Assembly: GCF_038738535.1 (NCBI RefSeq)
Contig: NZ_CP046128.1
Coordinates: 1,674,001 to 1,738,000 of the forward strand
Source: Bacillus pumilus
GTDB lineage: Bacteria > Bacillota > Bacilli > Bacillales > Bacillaceae
Length of the DNA stretch: 64,000 nucleotides
Direction: 5' to 3'
The notes below the pieces were generated by a model. That model worked only from the letters and a program-made list of their open reading frames with translations. It made no database searches and was not told the origin of the DNA. A program made the translations under genes and the position numbers. Below, piece after piece: positions 49,995-59,934 of this stretch; positions within the stretch are counted from its first letter, which is position 1; each line of letters opens with the position of its first letter.

Positions 49995-51455
49995 TTACAT
50001 ATAACGAGCGGTCACCATTTTCTTTCTTGTGTAAAACTCTACTCCGTCTGTTCCGTTCGCATGTAAGTCCCCGTAGAAAGAATCCTTCCAGCCGGAAAAC
50101 GGGAAAAATGCCATTGGTGCGGGCACACCGATATTGACGCCGAGCATACCTGCTTCGATGTTTTCGCGAAATTCTCTGATGCTTGATGCGCTGTCCGTGT
50201 AAAGGCAGGCACCGTTCGCAAATTTTGATTGATTGGACAGGTCGATCGCTTCTGTTAGTGAAGAGACACGGACAATTGATAAGACTGGGGCGAAAATCTC
50301 GTCCTGCCAAATTTTCATTTGATTTGTGACATGGTCAAAAATCGTCGGTCCAACGAAATACCCTTTTCCCTTTGTTTCAAGGTCATTCCTACCATCACGA
50401 ATGAGGCTTGCTCCTTCTTCAATCCCTGACTGGATATATTGAAGCGTTCGTTCTTTATGTTCCTTTCGAATGACTGGACCAAGAAAGACATCTTCATTTA
50501 TTCCATTTCCAATGACGAGCTCGTTCGATTCATCAACTAATTTTTGAATGAACTCATCTGCCACTTCTTCTTCCACCGCGACAACGGCCGCGGCCATGCA
50601 GCGCTCTCCCGCTGATCCAAAGGCAGCACCAATGATTTGTTTCGTTGCCGCATCTAAATCTGCATCTTTGAGGACAATGGAGTGATTCTTTGCACCTGCA
50701 AGTGCTTGGACACGTTTGCCATGCTCTGTGCCTTTTTTATAGATGTATTCTGCGACTGGCTGAGAGCCGACAAATGAAATGGCTTTGACCTTTTGATGTT
50801 CAAGCAGACCGTTGACGACATCGTGAGCCCCATTGACGATGTTGAGAACACCTTTTGGAAGACCCGCTTCTTCAAATAGCTCGGCTAACTGCGCGGCAAG
50901 AATGGGCGTTCGTTCTGAAGGTTTTAAAACAAACGTATTTCCGCAGGCAATGGCAAGCGGGAACATCCAGCACGGGACCATCATCGGAAAGTTAAATGGC
51001 GTAATGCCGCCAATGACACCAATCGGATAGCGGTACATGCCAGATTCGAGTCCAGATGCGATATCTGGTAATTGTTTTCCCATCATTAAGGTTGGTGCAC
51101 CAGCGGCAAATTCGACACATTCAATCCCTCGCTGCACTTCTCCTTTTGCTTCTGTTATGCTTTTTCCGTTTTCAAGCGTTACGAGTTCAGCCAGTTCATC
51201 CCATTTTTCAACGAGTAACTGCTGATATTTAAATAAAATGCGTGCACGGCGGGGAACGGGTGTTTTCGACCAAGTGGTAAATGCTTCTTTTGCTGCCTGT
51301 ACTGCACGTTCGACATCCTTTTTTGTTGAAAGCGGCACTTCTGCGATGATCTCGCCAGTAGCTGGGTTATATACTGCCTCTGTTTGACTTGTTTCTGCCT
51401 CAATCCATTGTCCGCCAATATAATTTTTCAACATTTGTACATCTGTTTTGGTCAT
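49995..51455 (-). CDS. mmsA: CoA-acylating methylmalonate-semialdehyde dehydrogenase
   Basis: It oxidises (methyl)malonate semialdehyde to acetyl- or propionyl-CoA in valine or inositol breakdown. The 486 residues show ALDH motifs: [20 protein letters not shown] (NAD site), [31 protein letters not shown] and the catalytic Cys in [16 protein letters not shown] and GERCMA are typical of the MmsA/IolA branch. B. subtilis has this enzyme as IolA inside the iol operon, whereas here it is alone. GGAGAGAGG sets the ATG at 51455. Confidence 0.92.
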   Translation of the reverse strand: MTKTDVQMLKNYIGGQWIEAETSQTEAVYNPATGEIIAEVPLSTKKDVERAVQAAKEAFTTWSKTPVPRRARILFKYQQLLVEKWDELAELVTLENGKSITEAKGEVQRGIECVEFAAGAPTLMMGKQLPDIASGLESGMYRYPIGVIGGITPFNFPMMVPCWMFPLAIACGNTFVLKPSERTPILAAQLAELFEEAGLPKGVLNIVNGAHDVVNGLLEHQKVKAISFVGSQPVAEYIYKKGTEHGKRVQALAGAKNHSIVLKDADLDAATKQIIGAAFGSAGERCMAAAVVAVEEEVADEFIQKLVDESNELVIGNGINEDVFLGPVIRKEHKERTLQYIQSGIEEGASLIRDGRNDLETKGKGYFVGPTIFDHVTNQMKIWQDEIFAPVLSIVRVSSLTEAIDLSNQSKFANGACLYTDSASSIREFRENIEAGMLGVNIGVPAPMAFFPFSGWKDSFYGDLHANGTDGVEFYTRKKMVTARYM

Positions 51456-51718
51456 GTTCCCTCTCTCCTTTTTATGAAAGAATGTCATGCTTATAGGATG
51501 TGTATGGTTGTAATTGTCTCATCTAACGGGCGCCCATCTGTATACACTCTTTGTCAAATATTATTGTCGTTTTGGTTTACGTTGTGATAAAAGCTTGCTC
51601 TAACGTGTGAAAGGTTGACGCCCTATCCCTTTGTTTGTGAGAAATGATTCCCGAATGTGATTCATTCATGGTGATTTTTCGATTAACTTTTGGTTAACTT
51701 TAGAAAAATCATAATATT

Positions 51719-51732
51719 AAAAACGCTTTCAG
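51719..51732 (-). promoter_or_regulatory. Candidate catabolite-responsive element (CcpA site)
   Basis: TGAAAGCGTTTTTA on the minus strand fits the CRE pattern TGWNANCGNTNWCA except for one base. It lies 264 bp upstream of the mmsA-like start and between it and the melA terminator. Confidence 0.6.
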
Positions 51733-51753
51733 TCAATCCTCTTTTTGCAGCAT

Positions 51754-51782
51754 AAAAAACCTGATGCGCGTTGCATCAGGTA
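51754..51782 (-). terminator. Terminator of the msm/mel operon
   Basis: ACCTGATGC and GCATCAGGT (5-nt centre), followed by T6 on the minus strand, just after melA. Confidence 0.92.
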
Positions 51783-51791
51783 GAGGCTGGT

Positions 51792-53132
51792 TTATTTCTG
51801 TAAGTTGGTTGATGCAGCATATTGATTCGGTTCTGCAAAATGCGGGAGCATCTCACCATGTGCTTCAATGAGTTCATCGCATAATTTGATGATGTCATCA
51901 ATGGATAGTTCAGCGCTTGTGTGTGGATCAAGTAATGCCGCTTGATAAATGTGCTCTTTTTTGCCGCTAATTGCTGCTTCGATTGTCATGAGCTGTGAGC
52001 TGATATTGGTCCGGTTGAGTCCAGCCAATTGTTCAGGTATCTCTCCGACATAGCAAGGCATGATGCCGCTGCGATCTGCAACACATGGTACTTCGACACA
52101 CGCTTTTTCAGGCAGATTGTGAATGAGTCCTCCTGTGTTCAGCACATTCCCGCCAAATTTAAAGGGAACGTTCGTTTCGATCGCTTCAATGATACGAGAA
52201 CCATATTCTTTTGAGCGAGTATGTGTGATCTGTGTATTGCCCACAAGGTCATGCTTCATTGTATTCCAGTTGTTGATTTGTTCCTCGCAGCGTCTCGGGT
52301 ATTCATCGAGCGGAATGTTAAATTGACCGATCAGTTCTGGATAGCGTGATTTGATAAAATAAGGATGGTATTCGGCATTGTGCTCTGAGGATTCTGTGAC
52401 ATAGTAGCCGAATTTATCCATCAGCTCAAAACGTACCATATCATGATGCCGCGCTTGCTGCTTTTCTTTCGCTCTTCTTTTGATGTCTGGGTACAAATCT
52501 TTTCCGTCCCGTTTCACCTCTAATAACCATGCCATATGGTTGATGCCGGCAATTTTTTCTTCAATGCCTTCATGATCCATTTCAAGTGATTCAAATAGAT
52601 CCTTTGTACACACCTGCACACTATGACAAAGACCCACCGTTTGAATCGGTGTATAGCGCAGCATCGCACCTGTCAGTGTGGCCATTGGATTTGTGTAATT
52701 TAATAATAAAGCATTTGGACAAACCTCTTCCATCTCCTTTGCAAAATCAAACATCACAGGAATTGTTCGAAGGAAGCGGAAGATGCCGCCGATGCCAACC
52801 GTATCCGCAATCGTTTGTCTTAATCCGTATTTTTTCGGAATCTCAAAATCAATCACAGTGCTTGGCCGATAGCCTCCAACCTGGATGGCATTGATGACAT
52901 ATTTCGCATCCTTTAAGGCTTCTTTTCGGTTGTGATAGGGCTTAATGGTCACATTTGCACCGTAGTTCTCTTTTAAATGCCGAAGCATCGTGTCTGATTC
53001 ATTCAGCCGGTTGTGGTCGATATCATATAATGCGAATTCAAAGCCGCTAAGTGCAGGGACGAACAAACAATCTCCTAATATATTTTTAGCAAACACGGTA
53101 CTCCCTGCACCGATAAATGTAATTTTAGACAT
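51792..53132 (-). CDS. melA: Alpha-galactosidase MelA (GH4, NAD and metal dependent)
   Basis: It hydrolyses melibiose and raffinose-type alpha-galactosides in the cytoplasm by a redox mechanism. The 446 residues start with the NAD loop KITFIGAGSTVFAKNILGD; LLNYTNPMATLTGAM, VGLCHSVQVC (metal-binding Cys) and IAGINHMAW (metal-binding His) are GH4 motifs, and YYVTESSEHNAEYHPYF matches the MelA branch. Last gene of msmE-amyD-amyC-melA; B. subtilis has the same order. Confidence 0.95.
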   Translation of the reverse strand: MSKITFIGAGSTVFAKNILGDCLFVPALSGFEFALYDIDHNRLNESDTMLRHLKENYGANVTIKPYHNRKEALKDAKYVINAIQVGGYRPSTVIDFEIPKKYGLRQTIADTVGIGGIFRFLRTIPVMFDFAKEMEEVCPNALLLNYTNPMATLTGAMLRYTPIQTVGLCHSVQVCTKDLFESLEMDHEGIEEKIAGINHMAWLLEVKRDGKDLYPDIKRRAKEKQQARHHDMVRFELMDKFGYYVTESSEHNAEYHPYFIKSRYPELIGQFNIPLDEYPRRCEEQINNWNTMKHDLVGNTQITHTRSKEYGSRIIEAIETNVPFKFGGNVLNTGGLIHNLPEKACVEVPCVADRSGIMPCYVGEIPEQLAGLNRTNISSQLMTIEAAISGKKEHIYQAALLDPHTSAELSIDDIIKLCDELIEAHGEMLPHFAEPNQYAASTNLQK

Positions 53133-53163
53133 TGACGACTCTCCTTTTTACATCCTTATTGAA

Positions 53164-53997
53164 CTACCCTTTGACAGAGCCTTGTGAAAGCCCTGCGATA
53201 AAATATTTTTGCAACAGTAAAAACATCGTAACCATTGGCAGCATCGCAATGAGCGCAGCGGCACCAACGAGCTGGAGCTGATGCTGATTTTGACCAAAAA
53301 AATGGGATAAGGCGACTGTGAGTGTATGCATTTCTTTATCTTGCAAAAAGAAGATGGCAAATTGATAGTCGTTCCAAATATACACACAGGCAATGATTAA
53401 AACAGAAGCGGTAATGGGCTTCAGAAGAGGAAAAACGACAGTGAAAAAAACTCTGAGTGTCCCCGCTCCATCAATACGGGCTGCTTCTTCAAGCTCCTTT
53501 GGAATGGTCGACCGGATAAAGCCTGCGTATAAGAAAATGGTTAGCGGCAAAAAAGCAGCGACATTATTTAAAATAGCGATTTGATAGGTGTTCATCATCC
53601 CGATTTGAACGACCATTTTATAGAGCGGGACAAGGGCTGTGAGCGGTGGAATGACCATAATGGTGATGAATAAAACATAAACTGCTTTATTTAGCTTTGT
53701 GTTTCTTCTTGCGAGCGGATAGGCTGCAAGAGATCCAAGTATGATGAGTAATACAGCGGAGGTAAACGTAATCATCACTGTATTCAAAAAGGACTGGCCA
53801 AGCTGAGCCTCTGTCCATGCCGTGCGAAAGTTTTCAAGATGGAGCGCTTTCGGAAACAGCCATTTTGAACTGAAATCTCCTATCCCCTTTAATGATGTCG
53901 TCACCAAGATATAAAATGGAATGAGGTGAAGCAATGTCACCAAAAGTGCGAGGAAGGTGTACCATCTCTTTTTGTGTTTAAAGGCGTTATCCATCAC
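53164..53997 (-). CDS. amyC: Carbohydrate ABC transporter permease AmyC (MsmG-like)
   Basis: A 277-residue inner-membrane permease of the MalG type with six helices. The EAA loop [23 protein letters not shown] contacts the ATPase subunit. It overlaps amyD by 4 bp. No ATPase gene is present, so the shared MsmX-type ATPase elsewhere in the genome probably energises it. Confidence 0.92.
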   Translation of the reverse strand: MMDNAFKHKKRWYTFLALLVTLLHLIPFYILVTTSLKGIGDFSSKWLFPKALHLENFRTAWTEAQLGQSFLNTVMITFTSAVLLIILGSLAAYPLARRNTKLNKAVYVLFITIMVIPPLTALVPLYKMVVQIGMMNTYQIAILNNVAAFLPLTIFLYAGFIRSTIPKELEEAARIDGAGTLRVFFTVVFPLLKPITASVLIIACVYIWNDYQFAIFFLQDKEMHTLTVALSHFFGQNQHQLQLVGAAALIAMLPMVTMFLLLQKYFIAGLSQGSVKG

Positions 53998-54935
53998 ACC
54001 TCGGTCTCCTTTCGTTTGAAATAAATCAGTGCTGCGACACTAATGACAAGGATGATGACCGCCATGAAGACTCCTTGCGTTGCTGCATAGCCTGCATCCT
54101 GACGTTTGAAATACAGATCATACATAAAGGTCGACATCGATTGCGAGGAATCTCCAGGTCCGCCGCCTGTTAGTGCCACAATGACATCAAAAAGTTTCAG
54201 CCCGCCAATGACATTAAGCACAACATTAATAGTGATAGACGGCATAAGCAGCGGCAATGTGATCCGTCTGAATTGCTGGAGGCTTGATGCGCCGTCTAAT
54301 TGTGCCGCCTCATAATAATCCTTAGGAATACTTTGAAGGCCTGCTAAATAAATGATCATCGCAATTCCGACGAATTGATAGGTGTTGACAAGCACAATGA
54401 TCCATGTGTTTAATTGCGGATTGCCAAGCGCATTCATTTGGTCAAATCCAAAAAACGTCACCACATCGTTTAAGGCACCGCCTTGGTAAGCAAACACAAA
54501 ATACCAAATATAGCCCATCGCAATCGGACTAATCATGACAGGTAAATAGATGACTGTTCTTGTGATCGCTCTCATCTTTAAGCTTTGATTTAATAAAAGA
54601 GCATATCCAAGTCCAATGATATTTTGTAAGATTGTACTCCCAATTCCGTAGAGAAGCGTGTTTTTGACAACAAGCCATGTCGTTGGGTCTTGAAGCAGAC
54701 GTTTATATTGATCAAGCCCAATCCATTCATAAGTTTGTGAGAACCCGTTCCAATTCGTAAAAGATAGCTGAATGCCGTTCAAAAAAGGATAAATGATAAA
54801 GGTACTGACGACGAGTACAGCTGGCATGTACATCCACCAAAGTGATGAATTCCGGCTTTTTTGCATCTTTTGTTTTGGTAAAGAGGTAAATGCGGCTGGC
54901 TGCTTTGCTTTTGTGATGTCATTCATTGGCTTCAC
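53994..54935 (-). CDS. amyD: Carbohydrate ABC transporter permease AmyD (MsmF-like)
   Basis: A 313-residue MalF-type permease with six helices and the EAA loop [23 protein letters not shown]. The long segment between helices 1 and 2 ([23 protein letters not shown]) is normal for MalF-type subunits. Pairs with AmyC and binding protein MsmE, 21 bp after msmE. Confidence 0.92.
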   Translation of the reverse strand: MKPMNDITKAKQPAAFTSLPKQKMQKSRNSSLWWMYMPAVLVVSTFIIYPFLNGIQLSFTNWNGFSQTYEWIGLDQYKRLLQDPTTWLVVKNTLLYGIGSTILQNIIGLGYALLLNQSLKMRAITRTVIYLPVMISPIAMGYIWYFVFAYQGGALNDVVTFFGFDQMNALGNPQLNTWIIVLVNTYQFVGIAMIIYLAGLQSIPKDYYEAAQLDGASSLQQFRRITLPLLMPSITINVVLNVIGGLKLFDVIVALTGGGPGDSSQSMSTFMYDLYFKRQDAGYAATQGVFMAVIILVISVAALIYFKRKETEV

Positions 54936-54956
54936 TCCTGTTTCAGCATGGGCCTG

Positions 54957-56213
54957 CTATTGTTTTTTCAGACGCTTATATTCCTCTTCCATCTTCTTCG
55001 ATAATTGTTCTGGTGTGATGGAGCCTGCTAATAATTCTTGACCCGTCGTTGCCATGACAGCCCACATTCCGCTTGGTAAGTATTTTCGATCGAAGTAAGG
55101 TTCAATCTTCACCTGTTCGTATTGATCGTAAAACGTAGAGTAATAGTTTTTCGCTTTTACATGCGTTAAGGCTGCTTCAGAGGATGTGCCTTCTGCGATT
55201 TTTTCCGCATTTTCAGGCTTTGCGAGAAAATCGATGAATTGTTTTGCTTCTTTTAGATGCTTGGAGTCCTTCCAGGCAGCGACAGTAAAACGTTCTCCCC
55301 CAATCCAGCTTTGCTCATCTCCTTCATGAATGGCAGGAACAGGTATCGTGCCTACTTTGATCGATTGATTGAGTTCTGACGCTTCAGGTCCTAAAGAACC
55401 TCCGACAAAGGTGAAGGCTATTTTGTTTTGTGCCATCAGTTCAGGTGCTTGAGATAGTTTCGCTGTCAGGACATCTTTGTTTAAAAGATCTTGATCCTTC
55501 AGCTCCTTCATGAACTGTGCAAGCGGTGTATAGTGAGACCAATCAAAAGATCCGTTTTCAAGTTCTTTTCCGTATTGATGTTTTGGATCGGTGATTAATA
55601 AAGGTGTGGCTAGTTCATCAAAGACTTGGGCGATATTTGAGTTGTCTCCTCCTGGTATCCAGAGCGGCACAACCTCTCCTTTGCTCTTTTCCTTCACTGT
55701 CAGCAAAGCCGATTGGAATTCATCAAGTGTTCTAGGTACCTCAATGTCATAGTCCTTTAATAGATTGGCATTAAAGCTAAGCCCGTCTTTTGCTTGATTC
55801 AGCGGATATGCGTATACTTTGCCATCTTGATCCTTTAAAATCTGATCGAGTGAAGGATCAAGCTGTTTGACCCAATTCATCTCTTTTAGATCAGCGACAT
55901 ACTCGCTATAGCGGAGTTTGGCCCAGCCGTGTGTGTCAAACAGATCCGGCATATCGTTTGCCCCCATTTTGACACGAATCGTATCTTCATAGCTGTTGCC
56001 TGGGAAGTTGGCATCGATTCGAAGATGTGGATGCTCTTTTTCAAACTCACGAATCACTTCTTCAAACGCTTTTCTTTCCCCGCTGTTGCTCATTGACGAA
56101 AAGAGAGTCAAGGTGACCTTTCCGTTTGCTTCAGACGTACCGTTATTGCTGCAAGCAGACAAAAAAATGGTCAAGACAAAGGCCGCAGTGAGCAGCATGA
56201 TTTTTTTATTCAT
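54957..56213 (-). CDS. msmE: Alpha-galactoside-binding lipoprotein MsmE
   Basis: A 418-residue extracellular solute-binding protein. The signal peptide ends in the lipobox LSACSNNG (lipidated Cys21). The family 1 fold is seen in FEEVIREFEKEHPHLRIDAN, PDLFDTHGWAKLRYSEYVAD, and WIGGERFTVAAWKDSKHLKE AKQFIDFLAKPENAEKIAEG. AGGAGGAAACC precedes the ATG. In the 217-bp gap from msmR a TATAAT (minus strand, near 56295) suggests an additional promoter. Confidence 0.93.
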   Translation of the reverse strand: MNKKIMLLTAAFVLTIFLSACSNNGTSEANGKVTLTLFSSMSNSGERKAFEEVIREFEKEHPHLRIDANFPGNSYEDTIRVKMGANDMPDLFDTHGWAKLRYSEYVADLKEMNWVKQLDPSLDQILKDQDGKVYAYPLNQAKDGLSFNANLLKDYDIEVPRTLDEFQSALLTVKEKSKGEVVPLWIPGGDNSNIAQVFDELATPLLITDPKHQYGKELENGSFDWSHYTPLAQFMKELKDQDLLNKDVLTAKLSQAPELMAQNKIAFTFVGGSLGPEASELNQSIKVGTIPVPAIHEGDEQSWIGGERFTVAAWKDSKHLKEAKQFIDFLAKPENAEKIAEGTSSEAALTHVKAKNYYSTFYDQYEQVKIEPYFDRKYLPSGMWAVMATTGQELLAGSITPEQLSKKMEEEYKRLKKQ

Positions 56214-56430
56214 GGTTTCCTCCTTTTGATCACTGAAAATTCAGACGATAATCGGTAGAATTCATGCAGTTGCGGAAACAAAAGAAGTCCATTATACTGG
56301 AATTCTATTCTTTTCAAAGAGATAAGAGAGCATAACGGCAGGCTGCCTTGTTCTTCGCATGATCTGGCCATCATGTGAAGCAGCTTGCTTTCTGCTTTTT
56401 TGTCTCTTTTTTGTTTGCTGAGATCTTGGT

Positions 56431-57477
56431 TCACCCCCTTTCATGGATGAGACATGTGCTGCCCCGTTCGATGAGTTTTGTTGGCACGACGACTTTTAGA
56501 GGGAGCTTTCTTCCGTTTATTCGCTCAAGCAAAAGCTTCAAGCCGACTTCCCCCATTTCTTCTGTGTATACTTTTACGCTTGTAAGCGGCGGACTTGAAA
56601 ATGAAGCAGCTTCAATGTCATTAAACCCAACAATGGATACATCGAAAGGAACACGCAGACCGGCTTCGTTGAGCGCACGCATTGCACCGATCGCCATTGA
56701 ATCACTTCCGATAAAAAAGGCTTGTGGAAGGTTTCCTTTTTTAATGGCTTGCTGCATAAGCGTATAGCCTTCTTGCATGGAGTATTCCCCAATGTGGATG
56801 TCATCCAGATGAAGACATCCTGCCTCCTGCATTCTTCTCATAAACGTCGTTTGTCTTTCGTCCTCAATCACAGCGTTTCCTTCGAAATAATGCTCCCGCT
56901 CCTTTCCGCCAATATAGCCTAGATGTGTATAGCCAAGCGATTGCAGATGGCGAATTGCTCGATCTGCCGCTCTTACAAAATCAACATGTACACAATCATA
57001 CAAATCTTCATCCGCATAATGATTAATAAAAACAATGTGTTCCATTCGGTTTGTCATTTTTTCAACTGTATCGGGGCTGATTCGTCCAATGACAATCAAA
57101 CCGTCAATACCCTTTAGCATCGCGCCTTTATCCATGCTTCTCAGGCGAAAGGTATGGAGGGTGGACAGCCCTTGTTTGGCATATTCTTTTTCAATTCCTT
57201 TTCTAATCGATGAAAAAAAGGGATCATTTAATTCTTCGTCAATGGATTGAGCGACAACGATACCGATGACTGGGGATTCAGATGGAGGTTTTTCTTCTGC
57301 TTGATCGGCTTTTCTTGCTCTCACTGGGGTATAGTTTAGCTTCTTTGCAATGTCGAGGATGTTTTGTCTTGTTGCGTGTGAAACGGAAAGTGTTTGATCG
57401 CCATTTAACACACGGGATACAGTGGATACGGACACTTTTGCATCATGGGCAATATCTTTGAGTGTGGTCATAGGCAA
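56431..57477 (-). CDS. msmR: LacI-family regulator MsmR
   Basis: A 348-residue repressor: N-terminal LacI helix-turn-helix (TTLKDIAHDAKVSVSTVSRV LNGDQTLSVS) and a periplasmic-binding-protein-like sugar domain (IGIVVAQSIDEELNDPFFSS, ...AFFIGSDSMAIGAMRALNEA, VSIVGFNDIEAASFSSPPLT). First gene of the msmR-msmE-amyD-amyC-melA cluster, it likely responds to an alpha-galactoside. A high-quality CRE lies about 60-70 bp upstream. Confidence 0.93.
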   Translation of the reverse strand: MPMTTLKDIAHDAKVSVSTVSRVLNGDQTLSVSHATRQNILDIAKKLNYTPVRARKADQAEEKPPSESPVIGIVVAQSIDEELNDPFFSSIRKGIEKEYAKQGLSTLHTFRLRSMDKGAMLKGIDGLIVIGRISPDTVEKMTNRMEHIVFINHYADEDLYDCVHVDFVRAADRAIRHLQSLGYTHLGYIGGKEREHYFEGNAVIEDERQTTFMRRMQEAGCLHLDDIHIGEYSMQEGYTLMQQAIKKGNLPQAFFIGSDSMAIGAMRALNEAGLRVPFDVSIVGFNDIEAASFSSPPLTSVKVYTEEMGEVGLKLLLERINGRKLPLKVVVPTKLIERGSTCLIHERG

Positions 57478-57535
57478 ACTCCTCTTAGATTTTGACTAAA
57501 TATTTACTAAAGATATTTGAAGGATAACATATAAG

Positions 57536-57549
57536 TAAAGCGCTTTCAA
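57536..57549 (-). promoter_or_regulatory. Catabolite-responsive element upstream of msmR
   Basis: TGAAAGCGCTTTAC on the minus strand fits the CRE consensus with a perfect AAAGCGCTTT core, so CcpA repression of the alpha-galactoside operon is likely. Confidence 0.82.
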
Positions 57550-57624
57550 TTGTGGATTTGTAATTTTTTATTTTATATTTGGGTATGTTTTGGTGAGATT
57601 GTGGTGTTTTAGTAAAATTGCGTA

Positions 57625-57653
57625 AAAAAGAGGATGGATTACATCCTCTTTTA
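57625..57653 (-). terminator. Terminator of the PTS/alsE-like cluster
   Basis: AAAGAGGATG and CATCCTCTTT arms around GATTA, with T6 on the minus strand, directly after the epimerase stop. Confidence 0.92.
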
Positions 57654-58346
57654 CTAACGTGATTCAATTGAGGCTGTTTCTTTTGCAAACAATTGCTTCA
57701 TTGTCTCCCAAGCTTTATCGAGTTGATTGTGAAGTCCAAATAAACCTGAGTTGCCGATGATATAGATCTCATTTCCAGCCTCAGCAAGCAGCCGGAACGT
57801 GCTCTCATTACAAGAGCCGTCTACTTCAATTGAAAACGTGTATCCTCTCTTCTCTTTTATCTCTTTCACCTGTTTAATTTTCTGAAGCATTTCTTTAATA
57901 AAAGGCTGACCTGCAAAGCCTGGATCAATCGTCATGATCGTCACTCGGTCTATTAAATGTAGATAGGAATCTAACGCTGCAATTGGTGTGGCGGGATTTA
58001 AGACAAAGCCGACCTTGCAGTCTCTTTGATGGATATGCCGAATGATTCTAAAAACGTCTCTTTGCACGACCTCTGGGTGTAAGCAGATCATGCTTGCGCC
58101 TGCATCAATGCAGGCATCGATTAAAAATTCTTGGGGGTATTCCGCCATAAGGTGAACATCAATTGGTCTATCTGTTAGTTTTCGAAGCTGTTCTATGAAA
58201 AAGGGCGATAAGGTGATATTTTTCACGTAATGACCATCCATGACGTCGACATGATATCGATCTGCTCTTGTGTTGAGTATATGAATTTGTTCGCGGAAGT
58301 GCGTTAAATCCATGCACATTAGTGAAGGTGAAAAAATGGCTTTCAT
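57654..58346 (-). CDS. Ribulose-phosphate 3-epimerase family protein, D-allulose-6-phosphate 3-epimerase (AlsE)-like
   Basis: A 230-residue TIM barrel that epimerises C3 of ketose phosphates. FSPSLMCMDLTHFREQI, YHVDVMDGHYVKNITLSPFF (metal His/Asp), DVHLMAEYPQEF, VGFVLNPATPIAALDSYLHL, TIMTIDPGFAGQPFI and IEVDGSCNESTFRLLAEAG align well with E. coli AlsE (231 residues), more than with Rpe. Last gene of the PTS cluster, it may convert the imported ketose 6-phosphate to fructose 6-phosphate. GAGGAGCC precedes the ATG. Confidence 0.88.
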   Translation of the reverse strand: MKAIFSPSLMCMDLTHFREQIHILNTRADRYHVDVMDGHYVKNITLSPFFIEQLRKLTDRPIDVHLMAEYPQEFLIDACIDAGASMICLHPEVVQRDVFRIIRHIHQRDCKVGFVLNPATPIAALDSYLHLIDRVTIMTIDPGFAGQPFIKEMLQKIKQVKEIKEKRGYTFSIEVDGSCNESTFRLLAEAGNEIYIIGNSGLFGLHNQLDKAWETMKQLFAKETASIESR

Positions 58347-58363
58347 TCTCAGGCTCCTCTTTT

Positions 58364-59626
58364 TTAAAGTTGAAATAAAAGCTTGATCAATCCAATTAAG
58401 ATTCCGATGATACCAAAGTCTGTATCTCCAAAAGTTGTCCCTTCAAAGCCAAGGGTCCCTAACACAGGTAATAAACAAGCAGGTAAAAAGGAAAGAAGTA
58501 ATCCATTCACAAAGGCCCCAGCGACAGCACCTCTTACGCCTCCTGTTGCATTACCATACACTCCTGCTGTAGCGCCGCAAAAAAAGTGCGGGACAAGACC
58601 AGGGACAATGACAGTTAAACCAAACAAAGGTAAAAGAAAAATGGATACGATGCCTCCTGCAAAGCTGCATAAAAAACCGATAATGACTGCATTTGGAGCA
58701 AATGGAAAAACGGTTGGCGCGTCAAGTGCCGGCTTTGCCCCTTTCACAAAACGATCGGCAATCCCTTTAAAAGCAGGCACGATTTCACCGATTGCCATCC
58801 TCACCCCGGCTAAAATAATGTATACACCAGCGGCAAAGGTAATAGCCTGAATGAGAATGAAGACAGCGAAGTTCGTGCCCCCGCTAATTTGTTCTATAAA
58901 GGGAATCCCTGCAAACGGTGCAATCGCAAAGAACAGCAAAGCCATCGTGATCGAAATGGCAACAGATGTATCTCTTAGAAATCCGAGTGATTTAGGCACT
59001 TGAATGGTTTCCGTTGATTTCTCTGGACGACCGATCCATTTGCCGATCATTCCCGCTGTAAAATAACCGAAGGTACTGAAGTGTCCGAGCGCGAGATCAT
59101 CGCTTCCGGTGACTTTCCTTGTGAATGGCTGAAGGATAGCCGGTGCAATGACCATAGCTGTTCCTAATATAATCGAACCGGTGGTCACAAGAAATCCTCC
59201 TTGCATTCCGGCTGTCGAGAGAACGACTGCGAGCATTGCAGCCATATACAAGGTATGGTGCCCTGTTAAAAAGACGTATTTAAAGGGCGTGAATTTTGCC
59301 AATAACAAATTGACCAGCATGCCAAAAATCATAATGAGAGCCGTCTGTGTACCGAATTCCTTTTGGGCAATGGCCGCCATGGCATCTGTATTTGGGACTA
59401 CCCCTTGAATGTGAAAGGCTGCTTCAAACATTTTTCGAAAAACTCCAAGTGAATCAGACACGACCGTGGCGCCCGCTCCTAATATTAAAAAACCCATGGT
59501 TGTTTTCAAGGTGCCTGACACGGTATCTGCGGCTGATTTTTTCTGCAAAAGTAAACCGGCCAGTGCAAACAAACCGATGAGAATTGCCGGTGTGCCCAAT
59601 ATATCGTTCATGATCAGTTCTATCAT
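58364..59626 (-). CDS. PTS IIC component, ascorbate (UlaA/SgaT) family
   Basis: A 420-residue permease with about 11 membrane helices. GTPAILIGLFALAGLLLQKK, TGHHTLYMAAMLAVVLSTAG, GMIGKWIGRPE and GVRMAIGEIVPAFKGIADRF are typical of the SgaT/UlaA IIC family. The known family members carry L-ascorbate, but the AlsE-type neighbour and absence of ula lactonase and decarboxylase genes point to another sugar. Translated with IIB (25-bp gap to the longer frame end). Confidence 0.9.
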   Translation of the reverse strand: MIELIMNDILGTPAILIGLFALAGLLLQKKSAADTVSGTLKTTMGFLILGAGATVVSDSLGVFRKMFEAAFHIQGVVPNTDAMAAIAQKEFGTQTALIMIFGMLVNLLLAKFTPFKYVFLTGHHTLYMAAMLAVVLSTAGMQGGFLVTTGSIILGTAMVIAPAILQPFTRKVTGSDDLALGHFSTFGYFTAGMIGKWIGRPEKSTETIQVPKSLGFLRDTSVAISITMALLFFAIAPFAGIPFIEQISGGTNFAVFILIQAITFAAGVYIILAGVRMAIGEIVPAFKGIADRFVKGAKPALDAPTVFPFAPNAVIIGFLCSFAGGIVSIFLLPLFGLTVIVPGLVPHFFCGATAGVYGNATGGVRGAVAGAFVNGLLLSFLPACLLPVLGTLGFEGTTFGDTDFGIIGILIGLIKLLFQL

Positions 59627-59651
59627 GATGTGAATCCCCCTTTTTTGTGGC

Positions 59652-59918
59652 TTATATGTGTTTACGAAGGACGTCTTTAATGGCTTCCTGGTCTAACAAG
59701 TTATTTAATCCAGCGACCTTTCTTGTGCCGTCATCCAGCTGATCGATAATGTCTGTTGCTCCGATATATAGATCGGCCTGTTCATTTTTACTTGTGCTGA
59801 GATCGGTATGATCCACTTCAGCTACAAGTCCTAACTCTTCTAATGCTTTTTTGACATTCATTTCTACGATAAAGCTGCTTCCTAATCCGTTTCCGCACAC
59901 AACAAGAATTTTTTTCAT
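59652..59918 (-). CDS. PTS IIB component, lactose/ascorbate type
   Basis: An 88-residue phosphocarrier: KKILVVCGNGLGSSFIVEMN has the phospho-cysteine at position 8, followed by VEMNVKKALEELGL and ADLYIGATDIIDQLDDG. GGGAGG 9 nt upstream fixes the ATG at 59918 rather than an in-frame codon at 59957, which lies inside the regulator gene. It passes phosphate from a EIIA, here most likely the one fused to the upstream regulator. Confidence 0.9.
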   Translation of the reverse strand: MKKILVVCGNGLGSSFIVEMNVKKALEELGLVAEVDHTDLSTSKNEQADLYIGATDIIDQLDDGTRKVAGLNNLLDQEAIKDVLRKHI

Positions 59919-59934
59919 TCTCTTTTTCCTCCCT

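Noticed and set aside
56210..56434. Minus-strand 74-residue open frame between msmR and msmE
   Set aside because: Its start overlaps the msmR end, and the stretch contains the msmE promoter; no protein-like features.
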